A stretch of 64,000 bases of DNA from an uncultured Flavobacteriales bacterium (GCA_905480145.1 CAJQPA010000008.1:62001-126000); one strand, 5' to 3'; shown: positions 16,208 to 25,494, counted from the first letter of the stretch. Notes: a model not told the origin generated them from the sequence alone. Numbers and translations: made by a program.

Positions 16208-16215
16208 CAAAGATA
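16208..16215 (-). promoter_or_regulatory. -7 box TATCTTTG for the B12-type radical SAM gene
   Basis: Read on the minus strand the box is TATCTTTG (16215 to 16208), a perfect TAnnTTTG. It lies 8 nt before the TTG start and supports that start. Confidence 0.55.
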
Positions 16216-16312
16216 ATAGGAATGCTTAGATTTTTCGTTTGCTCAGGAATTTGCTGTAAAAATGAACCGAATTAATTAATTTCTATATTTTGCAATCTCT
16301 AAAACTTGCAAT

Positions 16313-16825
16313 ATGATTTTAAGAAAAACGAATCTAAACAATATTCCATCTATTATGGCGATAATAAGTGATGCGCAAAGTTATCTTAAAAGTTTAGGAA
16401 TCGATCAGTGGCAGGATGGATATCCAGATGAAGCACAGATTTCATTAGATATAAAAAATGATGATAGTTATGTTATCTCTAATGATGATAACCAAGTGAT
16501 GGGAACTGTCGTGTTTACAACAAGTCCCGAATCAACTTATGATAAAATTGATGGTGAATGGAAAACTAAATCCAATGTTCCTTATGGGGTTATTCATCGC
16601 TTGGCCGTTAGCAATAATTATAGGGGAGTTGGAATAGCAAAATTTGTCTTCGAGTTTTGTGAGAGACAGCTTAAAGAGATGGGAGTTCAAAGCATGAGAA
16701 TAGATACTCATAGAGATAATAAAGGAATGCAGCAATTGATCCTGGGCTTGGGGTATGAATATTGTGGCGTTATTATTTTGAACAGCGGTGCTGAAAGATT
16801 GGCTTACGAGAAGTTAATCGTTTAA
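16313..16825 (+). CDS. GNAT family N-acetyltransferase
   Basis: A 170-residue GNAT enzyme. Seen features: N-terminal LRKTNLNNIPSIMAIIS, central VMGTVVFTTSP, then motif A IHRLAVSNNYRGVGIAKFVFEFC, in which RGVGIA is the acetyl-CoA pyrophosphate loop, and motif B NKGMQQLILGLGYEYCG. It should transfer an acetyl group from acetyl-CoA to an amine; the acceptor is unknown. Monocistronic as far as seen, convergent with the MFS gene at 9 bp. Confidence 0.88.
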   Translation: MILRKTNLNNIPSIMAIISDAQSYLKSLGIDQWQDGYPDEAQISLDIKNDDSYVISNDDNQVMGTVVFTTSPESTYDKIDGEWKTKSNVPYGVIHRLAVSNNYRGVGIAKFVFEFCERQLKEMGVQSMRIDTHRDNKGMQQLILGLGYEYCGVIILNSGAERLAYEKLIV

Positions 16826-16834
16826 TTTCAAATC

Positions 16835-18064
16835 TTATTCATAAGTTGATTTTCCAATTTTCTTAAAAGTGAAAAGTGCAATCATCAAAGCTGAAAAAGG
16901 CATTAGACTAATTAGGTAGTATAATTCAAATCCAATCAATCCATATAGACCTGCAGATAGCAGCGGGAATATTGCCATTGCAAAAGAATTTATTGATTCA
17001 CTGACTCCCATTATTTCTCCTTGCTTCTTTGGATTTGCGTGAATTGAAATTAGTGCGTTAAAGGTCGGGAAACTTAATGATAGACCCAAGTTTAGAATAT
17101 AATAGAATGCTACAAATGGGATTATCGACTCTGTAATAGTTAAACATACAAGTCCTAAAGTACTTAAAGCCAAACCTAAAATTAGTGTTCGGTATTCTCC
17201 CATTATTTTAATGAATTTTTGTGCTACGAAAGCTTGATTGATAGCTAAAAATAACCCGCCAGCAAACATGAAGTAGCCTAGGTGTTGAACATCAAAGCTA
17301 AATAGGTCAATTAGAAATAAAGAAATTGTTGCTATGTAAAACGCCATCATAGATGAAAAAAAGAATTTGAGCAAAAACAAAAGTTTAATGATTGGTTTGG
17401 GTTTTATTTCTTTAATTCTTTTTAGAATTCTAAAACTTTTAAGGATTGACTGTTTCTTTCTAGGTGTTCTTTTTTCAAGTGGGTGTGATTCTTTAAGTAG
17501 GACAATAATTGTTATCAAAGTCAGAGTAGAGATAATGATAGAAATCAGCATTGTTCCTGTATAACTCCATGAAGTTGAGGCGGCTAGTCCTCCAAGTCCA
17601 GGTCCAATGATCATTCCAATACCAGCGATTCCGCCTAGGTAGCCAAATATATAAGACTTTTCTTGTCTTGTCGTAATGTCGGCGATGTAAGCGTTAGCTA
17701 CAGCAGTATTGCCTCCCGTTACACCGTCGAGTATTCTTGAAAGAATAATAATCCACAATGGTAAGGCAAGTCCCAAAATTGAATTGTCCGGCAGTGATAA
17801 TGCAAATACAAAAACGATCCAACTCAATAAAGTTCCTGCTTGACTTATAAGAAGAATGGGTTTTCTTCCATTAGAATCCGATAAAGCACCTAGAATAGGT
17901 GCACCTATAAATTGTGAAGCTGAGTAGAGGGTTAGTAATAATCCAAAAACCCATTTGGGAGCTCCATAATCTTCGACAACGAAGGGTAATATAGGCATTA
18001 AAATGCTAAAACCCAGTACATTGACCAGGGTTAGAAGGTAAGCAGGGACTAATCTCGTTTTCAT
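16835..18064 (-). CDS. MFS exporter, TetA/multidrug type
   Basis: A 409-residue major facilitator protein with about 12 membrane helices. Motif A is clear between helices 2 and 3 (GALSDSNGRKPILL), and the helix 1 pattern NVLGFSILMPILPF and the helix 5 region GIGMIIGPGLGGLAA are those of the drug:H+ antiporter-1 (TetA) group. It should pump a small hydrophobic compound out of the cell using the proton gradient; substrate unknown. A TAGTTTTA box four bases before the ATG suggests another nearly leaderless start. Confidence 0.88.
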   Translation of the reverse strand: MKTRLVPAYLLTLVNVLGFSILMPILPFVVEDYGAPKWVFGLLLTLYSASQFIGAPILGALSDSNGRKPILLISQAGTLLSWIVFVFALSLPDNSILGLALPLWIIILSRILDGVTGGNTAVANAYIADITTRQEKSYIFGYLGGIAGIGMIIGPGLGGLAASTSWSYTGTMLISIIISTLTLITIIVLLKESHPLEKRTPRKKQSILKSFRILKRIKEIKPKPIIKLLFLLKFFFSSMMAFYIATISLFLIDLFSFDVQHLGYFMFAGGLFLAINQAFVAQKFIKIMGEYRTLILGLALSTLGLVCLTITESIIPFVAFYYILNLGLSLSFPTFNALISIHANPKKQGEIMGVSESINSFAMAIFPLLSAGLYGLIGFELYYLISLMPFSALMIALFTFKKIGKSTYE

Positions 18065-18192
18065 GGCGTAAAACTACTTCAATTTTACTAATACACCTCA
18101 AAGTTATGAGTTAGCCACACGAAATTAGTCATGCCATTTTTAAATGTTTTTTTAATGATTTTATATCTTACCGGAGTTGATCAAGATACTTT

Positions 18193-18645
18193 TCAGTATA
18201 TACTAGAATCGGATCTATAACTGGTGATATCTAGGGGTGTTTTAAAATCAGATGTATGTTTGGTTATTTTGGCTATCACAGTTTCAATATACTCCACAGG
18301 TGCTAATCCCTTTTCAATATATTCAACGGCGCCATTTTTCAAAGCTTTCAATGTAATGTTCAAGTGTTCTTGAGCTGAAAGATAAATCACGTTAGGGACC
18401 GTGTCAAATTTTCGCTTAATAACTTGTAAAACTTGCAGCCCAGTGCAATGTTCTAATTTGTGATCTAGAATAATTATATCTGGAGCATCTTTGAGACGGC
18501 GTATAAATTCTATCTCTGATTGAAAAGATTTCACTATTCTGTTTTTACCAGAAAGCTTACCTTCTAGCATTGTTCCAAAATATTCGTTGTCATCTAGTAT
18601 GTAAATTTTTATTTCATTTTTCATCATGCAGTGGTTTTGATTCAT
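18193..18645 (-). CDS. Single-domain response regulator (receiver only)
   Basis: A 150-residue protein made of one receiver domain: acidic pair in YILDDNEYFG, phospho-acceptor Asp in IIILDHKLEHC, Ser in YLSAQ and Lys in YIEKG. A short Ser-rich tail follows. It has no output domain, so it may relay phosphate or act by protein contact, like CheY or Spo0F. It lies 117 bp downstream of the H-NOX-associated hybrid kinase, whose HPt domain is a plausible donor (inference). The start could also be at Met7 or Met8. Confidence 0.88.
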   Translation of the reverse strand: MNQNHCMMKNEIKIYILDDNEYFGTMLEGKLSGKNRIVKSFQSEIEFIRRLKDAPDIIILDHKLEHCTGLQVLQVIKRKFDTVPNVIYLSAQEHLNITLKALKNGAVEYIEKGLAPVEYIETVIAKITKHTSDFKTPLDITSYRSDSSIY

Positions 18646-18744
18646 TCCATCTTTACAATTACCACTCCTAGAATTTAAAGTGTTGATTTACAGCACATTA
18701 TTTGTATTACCCGAAGAGTAAAACGTCCCATTATGACAGAATAT

Positions 18745-18759
18745 TTCCCATACTGGGAA
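18745..18759. repeat. Inverted repeat TTCCCA-TAC-TGGGAA between kinase and receiver genes
   Basis: Perfect 6-bp arms around a 3-bp centre lie 3 bp beyond the kinase stop (18763) in the 117-bp gap to the receiver gene. No T run follows on the minus strand, so it is a candidate operator or attenuator hairpin and not a standard terminator. Confidence 0.45.
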
Positions 18760-18762
18760 TGA

Positions 18763-21540
18763 TTATTGTAACTTCTGCATTCTAATAATTAACGTTTCAA
18801 GGTGGACGACAAACATCTCAGTAGTTGCGAAGAAGTCACATTCTTCAAATTCTAACGTCCTTGCTAAATCGATAAGGCCAGTTTGCTTTAGGTGTGATAA
18901 ACTGGGTCTAATAGCGTGACAAATGTTTTTAACGGTTTCGATATCTTTATTTATAATAGATTGTTTTAGCTCTAAAATACGTATATGTGAATCCTTAATG
19001 AATATTGAATTTAATTTTTTTTGAAATGCATCCTCATGATCAACTTCATTTTCAATGGACCCGCTTAAATCATTATTTTTTGATAATAATTTAGGATTTA
19101 AATTTTTAATTAAAATAGCGTGAAGTTGATCAAAAGAGTATGGCTTTGAGAGAAAATCATTCATTCCGACATTATAACATTCGTCTTTGTTTGCTTTATC
19201 TGCGTTGGCGGTGAGTCCTATTATTTTTAAATCACTAAACTTTGAATCTTCACGAATAATTTCCGTTGCCTTTATACCATTCATGATTGGCATTCGCATA
19301 TCCATTAATACGAGGTCAACTTCGTTGGATTTAATGTATTCCAATGCCTCAAGTCCATTGTCTACAATTGTAAAGTCTGCCTTTAAATTAATCATTTGGC
19401 TTTCAATTAGAAATTGGTTCACTTTATTGTCTTCCGCAACAAGTATTTTTACTCCGGAAAAGTTCTTTTGATCCAGCACGATTTTTTTTGCTTGTGTCTC
19501 TAATTCGTTCTTTTTTATTTTTTTCAATTTAAGAAAGAACTCGAATGATGTCTTGCCTTCATTTGAGAAAACGCTTATTTCTCCACCCATTAAGTCTAGA
19601 ATCTTTTTTACTATGGGTAAACCTAAGCCTGTTCCCCCAAATACTCCATTTGAATTGTTTGTAGCCTGCTCAAAGTTTTCAAAAATAGAGTCTATGTCTG
19701 TTTTTGGAATTCCAATTCCAGAATCACTGATTACAAATTGTATTACATCTGAATCGAAAGAAGAACTGAATATCTCGGTTTTGAAATCTACATAGCCATT
19801 GGTTGTGAATTTAATGGCATTGCTTAATAGATTTTGTACAACTTGTCCTAGCTTTATTGGGTCAAAAAGATAATAAGCTTCTTTGTCGATTTTTAATTCC
19901 ATAGAGTAATCAAATCCTTTTCCAATGGTTTGATTTCTCAAAAGTTCAAAACTTTGATTTAGACATGAGTAAAGGTTGGCGGTAACTGGTTCTATTTTTT
20001 CTTTTTGAGCTTCAATTTTAGCCAATAATAGAAGTTCATTTATTAATGAGAGTAAACTACTACTAGCGTGGTTAACATGCTTTAATTGTGCCAGTAACTG
20101 AGGATCTTTGGCAATTTTATTCATTAATTCAGTAATTCCAATTATTGCATTTAATGGTGTCCTAATTTCATGACTAATATTGGCTAGAAAAAGCTCTTTT
20201 GACTTTAAAGAATCTTCTGCTTTGTCTCTTGCAACTTTCAATTCAACTTCTAGCATCTTTTGTTCGGTTATGTCAAGATGGATTCCAAATGAACCTTTGA
20301 TACGGTTGTATTCATCATAGAAGGGGGCACCGCTTACCAGGACCCATATTTTTACCCCATCCTTCCTTATTATTTGAATCTCGTATACATTACCTTTTCC
20401 TTCTTTTCTGTCTTTTAATTGTGGTTTGTATTTTTCACGACCTTTATCGTCCAGTAAAAAATCGGCCCCTTTTCGTCCTTTTAATTCATCAACGCTATAG
20501 CCTGTTAGACTACAAAATCTAGGATATGCATTAATTATTACGCCTTCAGGGTCGACTTCCACGAGGCCTAACTCCATGTTTTCAATTATGGATCTGTACT
20601 TTTCTTCACTTCTTTGTAGCGCTTTTTCTAACTTTTTTCTGTCGGTAATATCTCTTGCTGTCGCATTAAAGGAGATTCCTTTATCAATATTATATCCAGA
20701 GGTTTCAACATTCTGTCCTAACCAGATTTCTTTTCCGTTTTTGTTATGTATTGGAAACTCTGTGTAGGTTGCATTCAACTTACTCTCCAATTGAAAGTTA
20801 TAAAAGCTGGAGACTTGTTTTTTATATTTTGGAGTAACCAAGTCACTAAATGTCATTGACAAAAGCTCTTTTTGGCTATAGCCTGTAAGCTTTATACATG
20901 CCGGATTTACATAGGTAAAAGCGCCGTTTGATTTAATTCTGTAGATGATATCACTAGAAGATTCAATAAGATCTTGGTATTTTCTTTTTTGATTTTCTTT
21001 TTCTTCTTCTAATTTCTTCTTTTCTGTAATATCTTCAATAACAACGATTCTTGCTTTTAAATTTTGAAAATCTATTGAGTTCCCTTTGGTTATCACTTCA
21101 AAAGTATTCCCTTTGGCGCCTATATGGGTCCATGTTTTATTTTTTTTTGGTTTTTCACCAATACTTTTGACGTACTTTATTACATTTTTTGAATCGGACT
21201 TATGATGCAAGTCACAAATTGTCATCCTTAGAAATTCGGAATTTGAATAACCATACTTTTGAACTGCAGTTTTATTAACCGCTAAAATTCTAAGATCGGC
21301 CAAATTATAAACCATAATAGGGAAGGGGTGCTTATTGAATAATATGTTTAACTGTGATTCACTTTCTTTAATTTTTTCCGTTCTTTTTGAGATTTCCTCT
21401 TCCAAGTTAGTGTTTAGTGCAACTAATTTTTCATTCACATCGAAGAGTTCACGGCTTTTATCCTCCATGATTCTTTCTGCTTCCTTTCTGGCCGCACGTT
21501 CCCTTTGGATTATTCTGTCAAATGTAGTTTTATCAGTCAA
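18763..21540 (-). CDS. Hybrid sensor histidine kinase: three PAS, HisKA, HATPase, REC, HPt (H-NOX partner)
   Basis: The order is an N-terminal coiled coil, three PAS domains, the His phosphorylation site in ANISHEIRTPLN and the ATPase boxes QNLLSNAIKFT, DSGIGIP and GGTGLGLP. A receiver with Asp in LMDMRMP and a C-terminal HPt domain (His in CHAIRPS) follow. There is no membrane helix, so it is cytoplasmic, consistent with control by a soluble H-NOX. The frame extends to an ATG at 21627, but that stretch lies wholly inside the H-NOX gene. I prefer a TTG at 21540 (TTGACTGA, overlapping the H-NOX stop by 8 bp), giving 925 residues. This implies translational coupling and fixed stoichiometry. It is the likely partner of the flanking regulators. 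Confidence 0.9.
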   Translation of the reverse strand: MTDKTTFDRIIQRERAARKEAERIMEDKSRELFDVNEKLVALNTNLEEEISKRTEKIKESESQLNILFNKHPFPIMVYNLADLRILAVNKTAVQKYGYSNSEFLRMTICDLHHKSDSKNVIKYVKSIGEKPKKNKTWTHIGAKGNTFEVITKGNSIDFQNLKARIVVIEDITEKKKLEEEKENQKRKYQDLIESSSDIIYRIKSNGAFTYVNPACIKLTGYSQKELLSMTFSDLVTPKYKKQVSSFYNFQLESKLNATYTEFPIHNKNGKEIWLGQNVETSGYNIDKGISFNATARDITDRKKLEKALQRSEEKYRSIIENMELGLVEVDPEGVIINAYPRFCSLTGYSVDELKGRKGADFLLDDKGREKYKPQLKDRKEGKGNVYEIQIIRKDGVKIWVLVSGAPFYDEYNRIKGSFGIHLDITEQKMLEVELKVARDKAEDSLKSKELFLANISHEIRTPLNAIIGITELMNKIAKDPQLLAQLKHVNHASSSLLSLINELLLLAKIEAQKEKIEPVTANLYSCLNQSFELLRNQTIGKGFDYSMELKIDKEAYYLFDPIKLGQVVQNLLSNAIKFTTNGYVDFKTEIFSSSFDSDVIQFVISDSGIGIPKTDIDSIFENFEQATNNSNGVFGGTGLGLPIVKKILDLMGGEISVFSNEGKTSFEFFLKLKKIKKNELETQAKKIVLDQKNFSGVKILVAEDNKVNQFLIESQMINLKADFTIVDNGLEALEYIKSNEVDLVLMDMRMPIMNGIKATEIIREDSKFSDLKIIGLTANADKANKDECYNVGMNDFLSKPYSFDQLHAILIKNLNPKLLSKNNDLSGSIENEVDHEDAFQKKLNSIFIKDSHIRILELKQSIINKDIETVKNICHAIRPSLSHLKQTGLIDLARTLEFEECDFFATTEMFVVHLETLIIRMQKLQ

Positions 21541-22069
21541 GCTGTTTAATGTTAAATACAACCTCCGATTCACTGATTTTTTCCATTTCAATTTCTGATC
21601 TCTTTCCAAAATTTTTGAAACATCCAAGGATCAAACCATGTGCAAAATCTGACATCCCTCTTTGGGAACTGTATGTCATTTTTAAATGATTTATCGCAAT
21701 TCGATCCGGAACAAAAGATGGTAGCTGTGCATCAGGGTATAACTTCAGAACTTCTTTATGAATATAAGAGTCTACTAGTTCTAGGAACGATAATGGATCG
21801 GAAACGTTTTCGAAGAATGAAGGGTAGTGACTTTTAAACCGTCCAAAAAGATGTTCTCCATATACCCGGAAGAGTTGCACAGATGAAATACCCGTCGCAT
21901 CGCTCAATTCTTTTACAAGGATAAATATTTCTTTATGGTCATAGGTGCCAATCGAGGAATACACTCCTTTTGATTTTAAATTACTACGTTGAATTATATC
22001 ATCAGCTATTTTAAAACTGAATTCATTTTCTATCATTTCGATTAATTCGGTAAATACAATTCCTTTCAT
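21533..22069 (-). CDS. H-NOX haem nitric-oxide sensor
   Basis: A 178-residue H-NOX (HNOB) protein. The start MKGIVFTELIEMIE is diagnostic. The proximal haem ligand is His104 in YIHKEVLKLYPDA. Pro117 (LPSF) is the haem-distorting proline, and YSSQR at 133-137 is the YxSxR motif that holds the haem propionates. By the same offset, the position of the distal Tyr found in O2-binding members falls on Phe142, so this one should bind NO and not O2 (inference). It sits 10 bp after a sigma-54 response regulator and overlaps the hybrid kinase, so it probably inhibits or activates that kinase on NO binding. Confidence 0.93.
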   Translation of the reverse strand: MKGIVFTELIEMIENEFSFKIADDIIQRSNLKSKGVYSSIGTYDHKEIFILVKELSDATGISSVQLFRVYGEHLFGRFKSHYPSFFENVSDPLSFLELVDSYIHKEVLKLYPDAQLPSFVPDRIAINHLKMTYSSQRGMSDFAHGLILGCFKNFGKRSEIEMEKISESEVVFNIKQLD

Positions 22070-22079
22070 ATGATTAATA

Positions 22080-23450
22080 TTATTCGTGATTTATCTCGTT
22101 TTTACTATCTGACTTAATTTCTTTTAAAAGTCTGTATATACTGGATTTACCAATGTTTAGCTTTTTTGAAACTTCAAGTATATTGTTGTCGTGGTTTTCA
22201 AGAAATCGGAGTATTATTTTTTCATTGATTTCTTTTAGGGTAAGGTCGCTTTCTAGCAGGTCATCCATAATTCTCGACTTGTTAAATATGATGTCGCCTG
22301 AGTCAATTTCACCGTCATCGCACATTACACAAGCTAAATCTATAATTGATTTTAATTCCCTAACGTTTCCAGGAAACCTATAACTCAATAGTTTTTCAAG
22401 TGCATTTGAAGATAAAGTAATCTTATCCAATCGATTCTCTGCGCAATACAAAGAGGCGAAATGATGAGCGAGAAGTACAATATCATTTTTACGCTCACAT
22501 AATTTAGGTAAGTGGATAGGTAGTCCGATTAACCTGTAGTATAAGTCTTCTCTGAACTCACCTTTACTTACGAGTGAAGGCAAATCTTGGTGCGTGGCAC
22601 AAATAAATCTACAAGTAATAGGTGTAGATGCATTACTACCTAACTTAGTAACCTCGCGTTCTTGTATAACGCGCAGTATTTTTACTTGAGTGCTGAGACT
22701 AATTTCTCCAATTTCATCTAAAAATATTGTGCCATTTTTGGCTTGTTCAAATTTTCCTATTCTTGTTTTCTCAGCACCTGTAAACGCTCCTTTCACAAAG
22801 CCAAAAAGTTCACTTTCGATTAAAGATTCTGGAATAGCTGAAAGATTAACCGCTACGAAGGGTTCTTTCGCTCGTTTTGAATTGAAATGAATGGCTTTTG
22901 CTACTACTTCTTTTCCAGTACCTGTTTCTCCAGTTAAGGATACGTTTATAGAACTTGCTATTGCTTTATCTATGTATTTGTAAACTTTTTTTATGACTTT
23001 GCTGGCTCCAATAATGTATTTAGAAAGATCATATTTCTCATTTACTTCTTCCTCTAAAACTTCAATTCTAGATTTTAGCTCTCTGCGCTCCATTAAATTA
23101 GCAAGACTTCTGCCTATCCTGTGATTGGCGTCATCATTCTTTACTATATAATCAAAAGCTCCATTTTGGATAAGGTGGAGTGCTGTTTCGACATCGTCCT
23201 GCCCAGAAACTAATATCACTTCCGTATTAGGTGATTCTGACTTAATCCGTTCTAAAATTTTATCTCCCTTGAGATCAGGTAGGTTATAATCCAATGTGAT
23301 TAAGTCAGGTTTGAACTTTAAGTATTCGAACAAATCTGCTGCTGTCTTAACTTTTTTAACACTATGCTTATGGAGTAATGTTAAATGATATTCGAGAAAT
23401 TCAGAATACCAATTATCATCTTCAGCTATAATAATTTGTAGTGTCTCCAT
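22080..23450 (-). CDS. NtrC-type sigma-54-dependent response regulator
   Basis: A 456-residue protein in three parts. It has a receiver domain (Asp54 in ITLDYNLPD), a sigma-54 activator AAA+ domain with Walker A GETGTGKE (174-181), GAFTGA (221-226) and Walker B IFLDEIGE, and a C-terminal Fis-type helix-turn-helix (LNIGKSSIYRLLKEI). It should bind an upstream enhancer and drive open-complex formation by RpoN holoenzyme. First gene of the H-NOX cluster, so it is the likely output of the kinase. No convincing TGGCAC-N5-TTGC site was found in the neighbouring gaps, so its targets probably lie elsewhere. Confidence 0.93.
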   Translation of the reverse strand: METLQIIIAEDDNWYSEFLEYHLTLLHKHSVKKVKTAADLFEYLKFKPDLITLDYNLPDLKGDKILERIKSESPNTEVILVSGQDDVETALHLIQNGAFDYIVKNDDANHRIGRSLANLMERRELKSRIEVLEEEVNEKYDLSKYIIGASKVIKKVYKYIDKAIASSINVSLTGETGTGKEVVAKAIHFNSKRAKEPFVAVNLSAIPESLIESELFGFVKGAFTGAEKTRIGKFEQAKNGTIFLDEIGEISLSTQVKILRVIQEREVTKLGSNASTPITCRFICATHQDLPSLVSKGEFREDLYYRLIGLPIHLPKLCERKNDIVLLAHHFASLYCAENRLDKITLSSNALEKLLSYRFPGNVRELKSIIDLACVMCDDGEIDSGDIIFNKSRIMDDLLESDLTLKEINEKIILRFLENHDNNILEVSKKLNIGKSSIYRLLKEIKSDSKNEINHE

Positions 23451-24029
23451 AGTTTTATTTTATTCTAATATACAGAAAAGACTGCGCGTGCTTAGTAATT
23501 AAACCGCTTTTTAATTCGTCAATGAACAGAATGTACTTCGCAGTTAACAAACCTTAATCTTGAGTTAATATATTTTCTCAAATTGAGAATGAGTTGTTAT
23601 TTATGGGAATTGAATGGAGGACGTATTAATAATATACGCATAGAATCAATACGTTATGCATTTGGTTCTTAATTTGAATAAGTTGACCAAAAAAAATAAA
23701 ATGAAACATAAGTAGAGTAATAGTTAGTACAAAAAGACCAAATACAAGTATTGATGTGTGCACTGAATACACTCAGGACTTTAATAAATGAGTTTTGTAA
23801 ATATTATCTATTCGGTTGCAAAGTCAAACCAAACATCTGGTATTGCAGACAATGATTAAACGGTCTATTGTGGTTACAAACCTTGAACTTGTGAAAATTA
23901 TACATTTCAACAAACAAAGGGGTAAACTGAATATCCTGTATAATCAATGTCTGCAAATGACTTATTTTTGCAAGTATGATAGCAGAGAATCGGCTGACAT
24001 CAATGTGCTCTCATATTGTAAAAGCTTCA
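23451..24029. other. 579-bp intergenic region without a convincing gene
   Basis: This AT-rich gap lies upstream of the sigma-54 regulator and beyond the 3' end of the MoxR-like gene. It holds the inverted repeat at 23575-23589. It also has a plus-strand TATTTTTG box at 23963-23970, followed after five bases by an ATG (23976) that opens only 27 codons and runs into the next gene. An 87-codon plus-strand frame here (23816-24079) lacks protein-like composition. I see no RNA gene fold. Confidence 0.5.
23575..23589. repeat. Inverted repeat TTCTCAA-A-TTGAGAA upstream of the sigma-54 regulator
   Basis: Perfect 7-bp arms around one base, 125 bp upstream of the regulator ATG. The size and symmetry suit a dimeric regulator site; it could be an enhancer for autoregulation, but that is inference. 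Confidence 0.4.
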
Positions 24030-25493
24030 TTAATTATTTCCGTAGAAAAGTTTATTTAATTCATTATTCTCAAAAGTAAAAGCAGCTTCGGTTTCTGTTC
24101 TGTCTAGTTTGTTGTTGATAGCCAAGGCCCATAAAACCAATTCCATTAAGAAATATTGGTCATTTCCATTTATTTCTGGCGAGTATTTTTCTACTAGATC
24201 TTTTAAAGATTTAATGGAATCAAGATTCTTATGGTAAGTCGCATCCTTTGTATAGTTACCGATTTCTAAAAAGCTGTTGTTATCGAACCAGGCAATAATA
24301 TCTGAATATGCTGTTGGAACACCCTCTTTTTCTAATTTTTGAATAGGGGGGAAGATACTTTCGAATTTTGTTTTAACTGCTTCGTCTATCAAGGCTTGTG
24401 CAACTTCAGCAGCACCTTCCTGTTCACCTTCATAGACTAATTCTATTTTACCTGTAATTGATGGAATTATAGACATGAAATCTGTCAACCGAATGTTGGT
24501 GTGTACTGAATTAGACTCAATTAGTCGTAAATTTGCAGAAGCCATTAAATTTTCCATGGCACTGATACTTAAACGGGCACTTACACCGCTTTTAGCATCA
24601 ACATATTCGCTGTCACGAGCCACGAATGAAACTTGTTCTAATAATTCTTTCGCGAATTCACTAATGCCAATTTGCTTTCTATCGCTCTCGCTGATTCTAG
24701 CTTCTTGGGCTGTAATTTTTTTAGCAAGTTCAATCGTTTTTGGATAATGCGTGAAAATTTGTGAGCCAATTCTGTCCTTTAATGGAGTAACAATACTTCC
24801 TCTATTTGTATAATCTTCAGGATTAGCCGTGAAGATGAACTGAATATCTAAAGGCATTCTCAACTGAAAACCTCTAATTTGAACATCACCTTCTTGAAGA
24901 ATATTAAACAATGAAACTTGTATACGAGATTGTAAATCAGGTAGTTCGTTTATGACAAAGATGCATCTGTTAGCTCTTGGAATCATTCCATAATGTAAAA
25001 CTCTTTCATCCGAATAGGGTAACTTTAACGTTGCCGCTTTGATTGGATCAATATCTCCAATTAAATCAGCAACATTAACATCTGGTGTTGCTAATTTTTC
25101 AAAGAACCTATCTGAACGGTGCACCCATGAAATAGGAGTGAGGTCGCCTTTTTCAGCCAACAAATCTTTGGCATATTTTGATATCGGATTGAATGGACTA
25201 TCATTAATTTCAGAACCTTTCACAATTGGCATGTATTCATCCAATAAATGAATCATATTTCTTGCAATTTTTGTTTTAGCTTGACCTCTTAATCCCAGTA
25301 AATTAATGTGATGGCCAGAAAGTATAGCTTTTTTCAATTGTGGAACAACCGTATCTTCATAGCCCCACAAGCCTTCAAAAACAGGTTCTTTTGCCTTTAT
25401 TTTAGCAATCAGATTTTCTCTCAATTCATCATTAATGCTTCTTTCTCTGTATCCTGAATCTCTCAGAGATTTATAAGTAATATTTTCTTTCAT
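24030..25493 (-). CDS. MoxR/magnesium-chelatase-like AAA+ ATPase
   Basis: A 487-residue AAA+ protein from the ATG at 25493, chosen because it follows the upstream VWA stop by one base; the frame extends 13 codons further into that gene. Walker A reads GLRGQAKT, the Ala-Lys-Thr form usual in the MoxR group. CIFVINELPDL is the Walker B region, QFIFTANPEDYTNRG the sensor loop, and TPLKDRIGSQIFTHYP the arginine-finger area. MoxR ATPases act as chaperones that assemble or activate other proteins together with a VWA partner. The partner here is the gene before it. Client unknown. Confidence 0.88.
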   Translation of the reverse strand: MKENITYKSLRDSGYRERSINDELRENLIAKIKAKEPVFEGLWGYEDTVVPQLKKAILSGHHINLLGLRGQAKTKIARNMIHLLDEYMPIVKGSEINDSPFNPISKYAKDLLAEKGDLTPISWVHRSDRFFEKLATPDVNVADLIGDIDPIKAATLKLPYSDERVLHYGMIPRANRCIFVINELPDLQSRIQVSLFNILQEGDVQIRGFQLRMPLDIQFIFTANPEDYTNRGSIVTPLKDRIGSQIFTHYPKTIELAKKITAQEARISESDRKQIGISEFAKELLEQVSFVARDSEYVDAKSGVSARLSISAMENLMASANLRLIESNSVHTNIRLTDFMSIIPSITGKIELVYEGEQEGAAEVAQALIDEAVKTKFESIFPPIQKLEKEGVPTAYSDIIAWFDNNSFLEIGNYTKDATYHKNLDSIKSLKDLVEKYSPEINGNDQYFLMELVLWALAINNKLDRTETEAAFTFENNELNKLFYGNN

Positions 25494-25494
25494 T

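Noticed and set aside
18646-18762. Sigma-54 promoter before the lone receiver
   Set aside because: No GG-N10-GC pair with acceptable flanks was found in the gap.
23976-24059. 27-codon frame five bases after a TATTTTTG box
   Set aside because: The spacing fits the leaderless pattern seen elsewhere, but the frame is very short and half of it overlaps the opposite gene, so I did not call it a gene.
23816-24079. 87-codon plus-strand ORF in the 579-bp gap
   Set aside because: No motif, unnatural composition, and its end runs into the MoxR-like gene; no promoter box in front.
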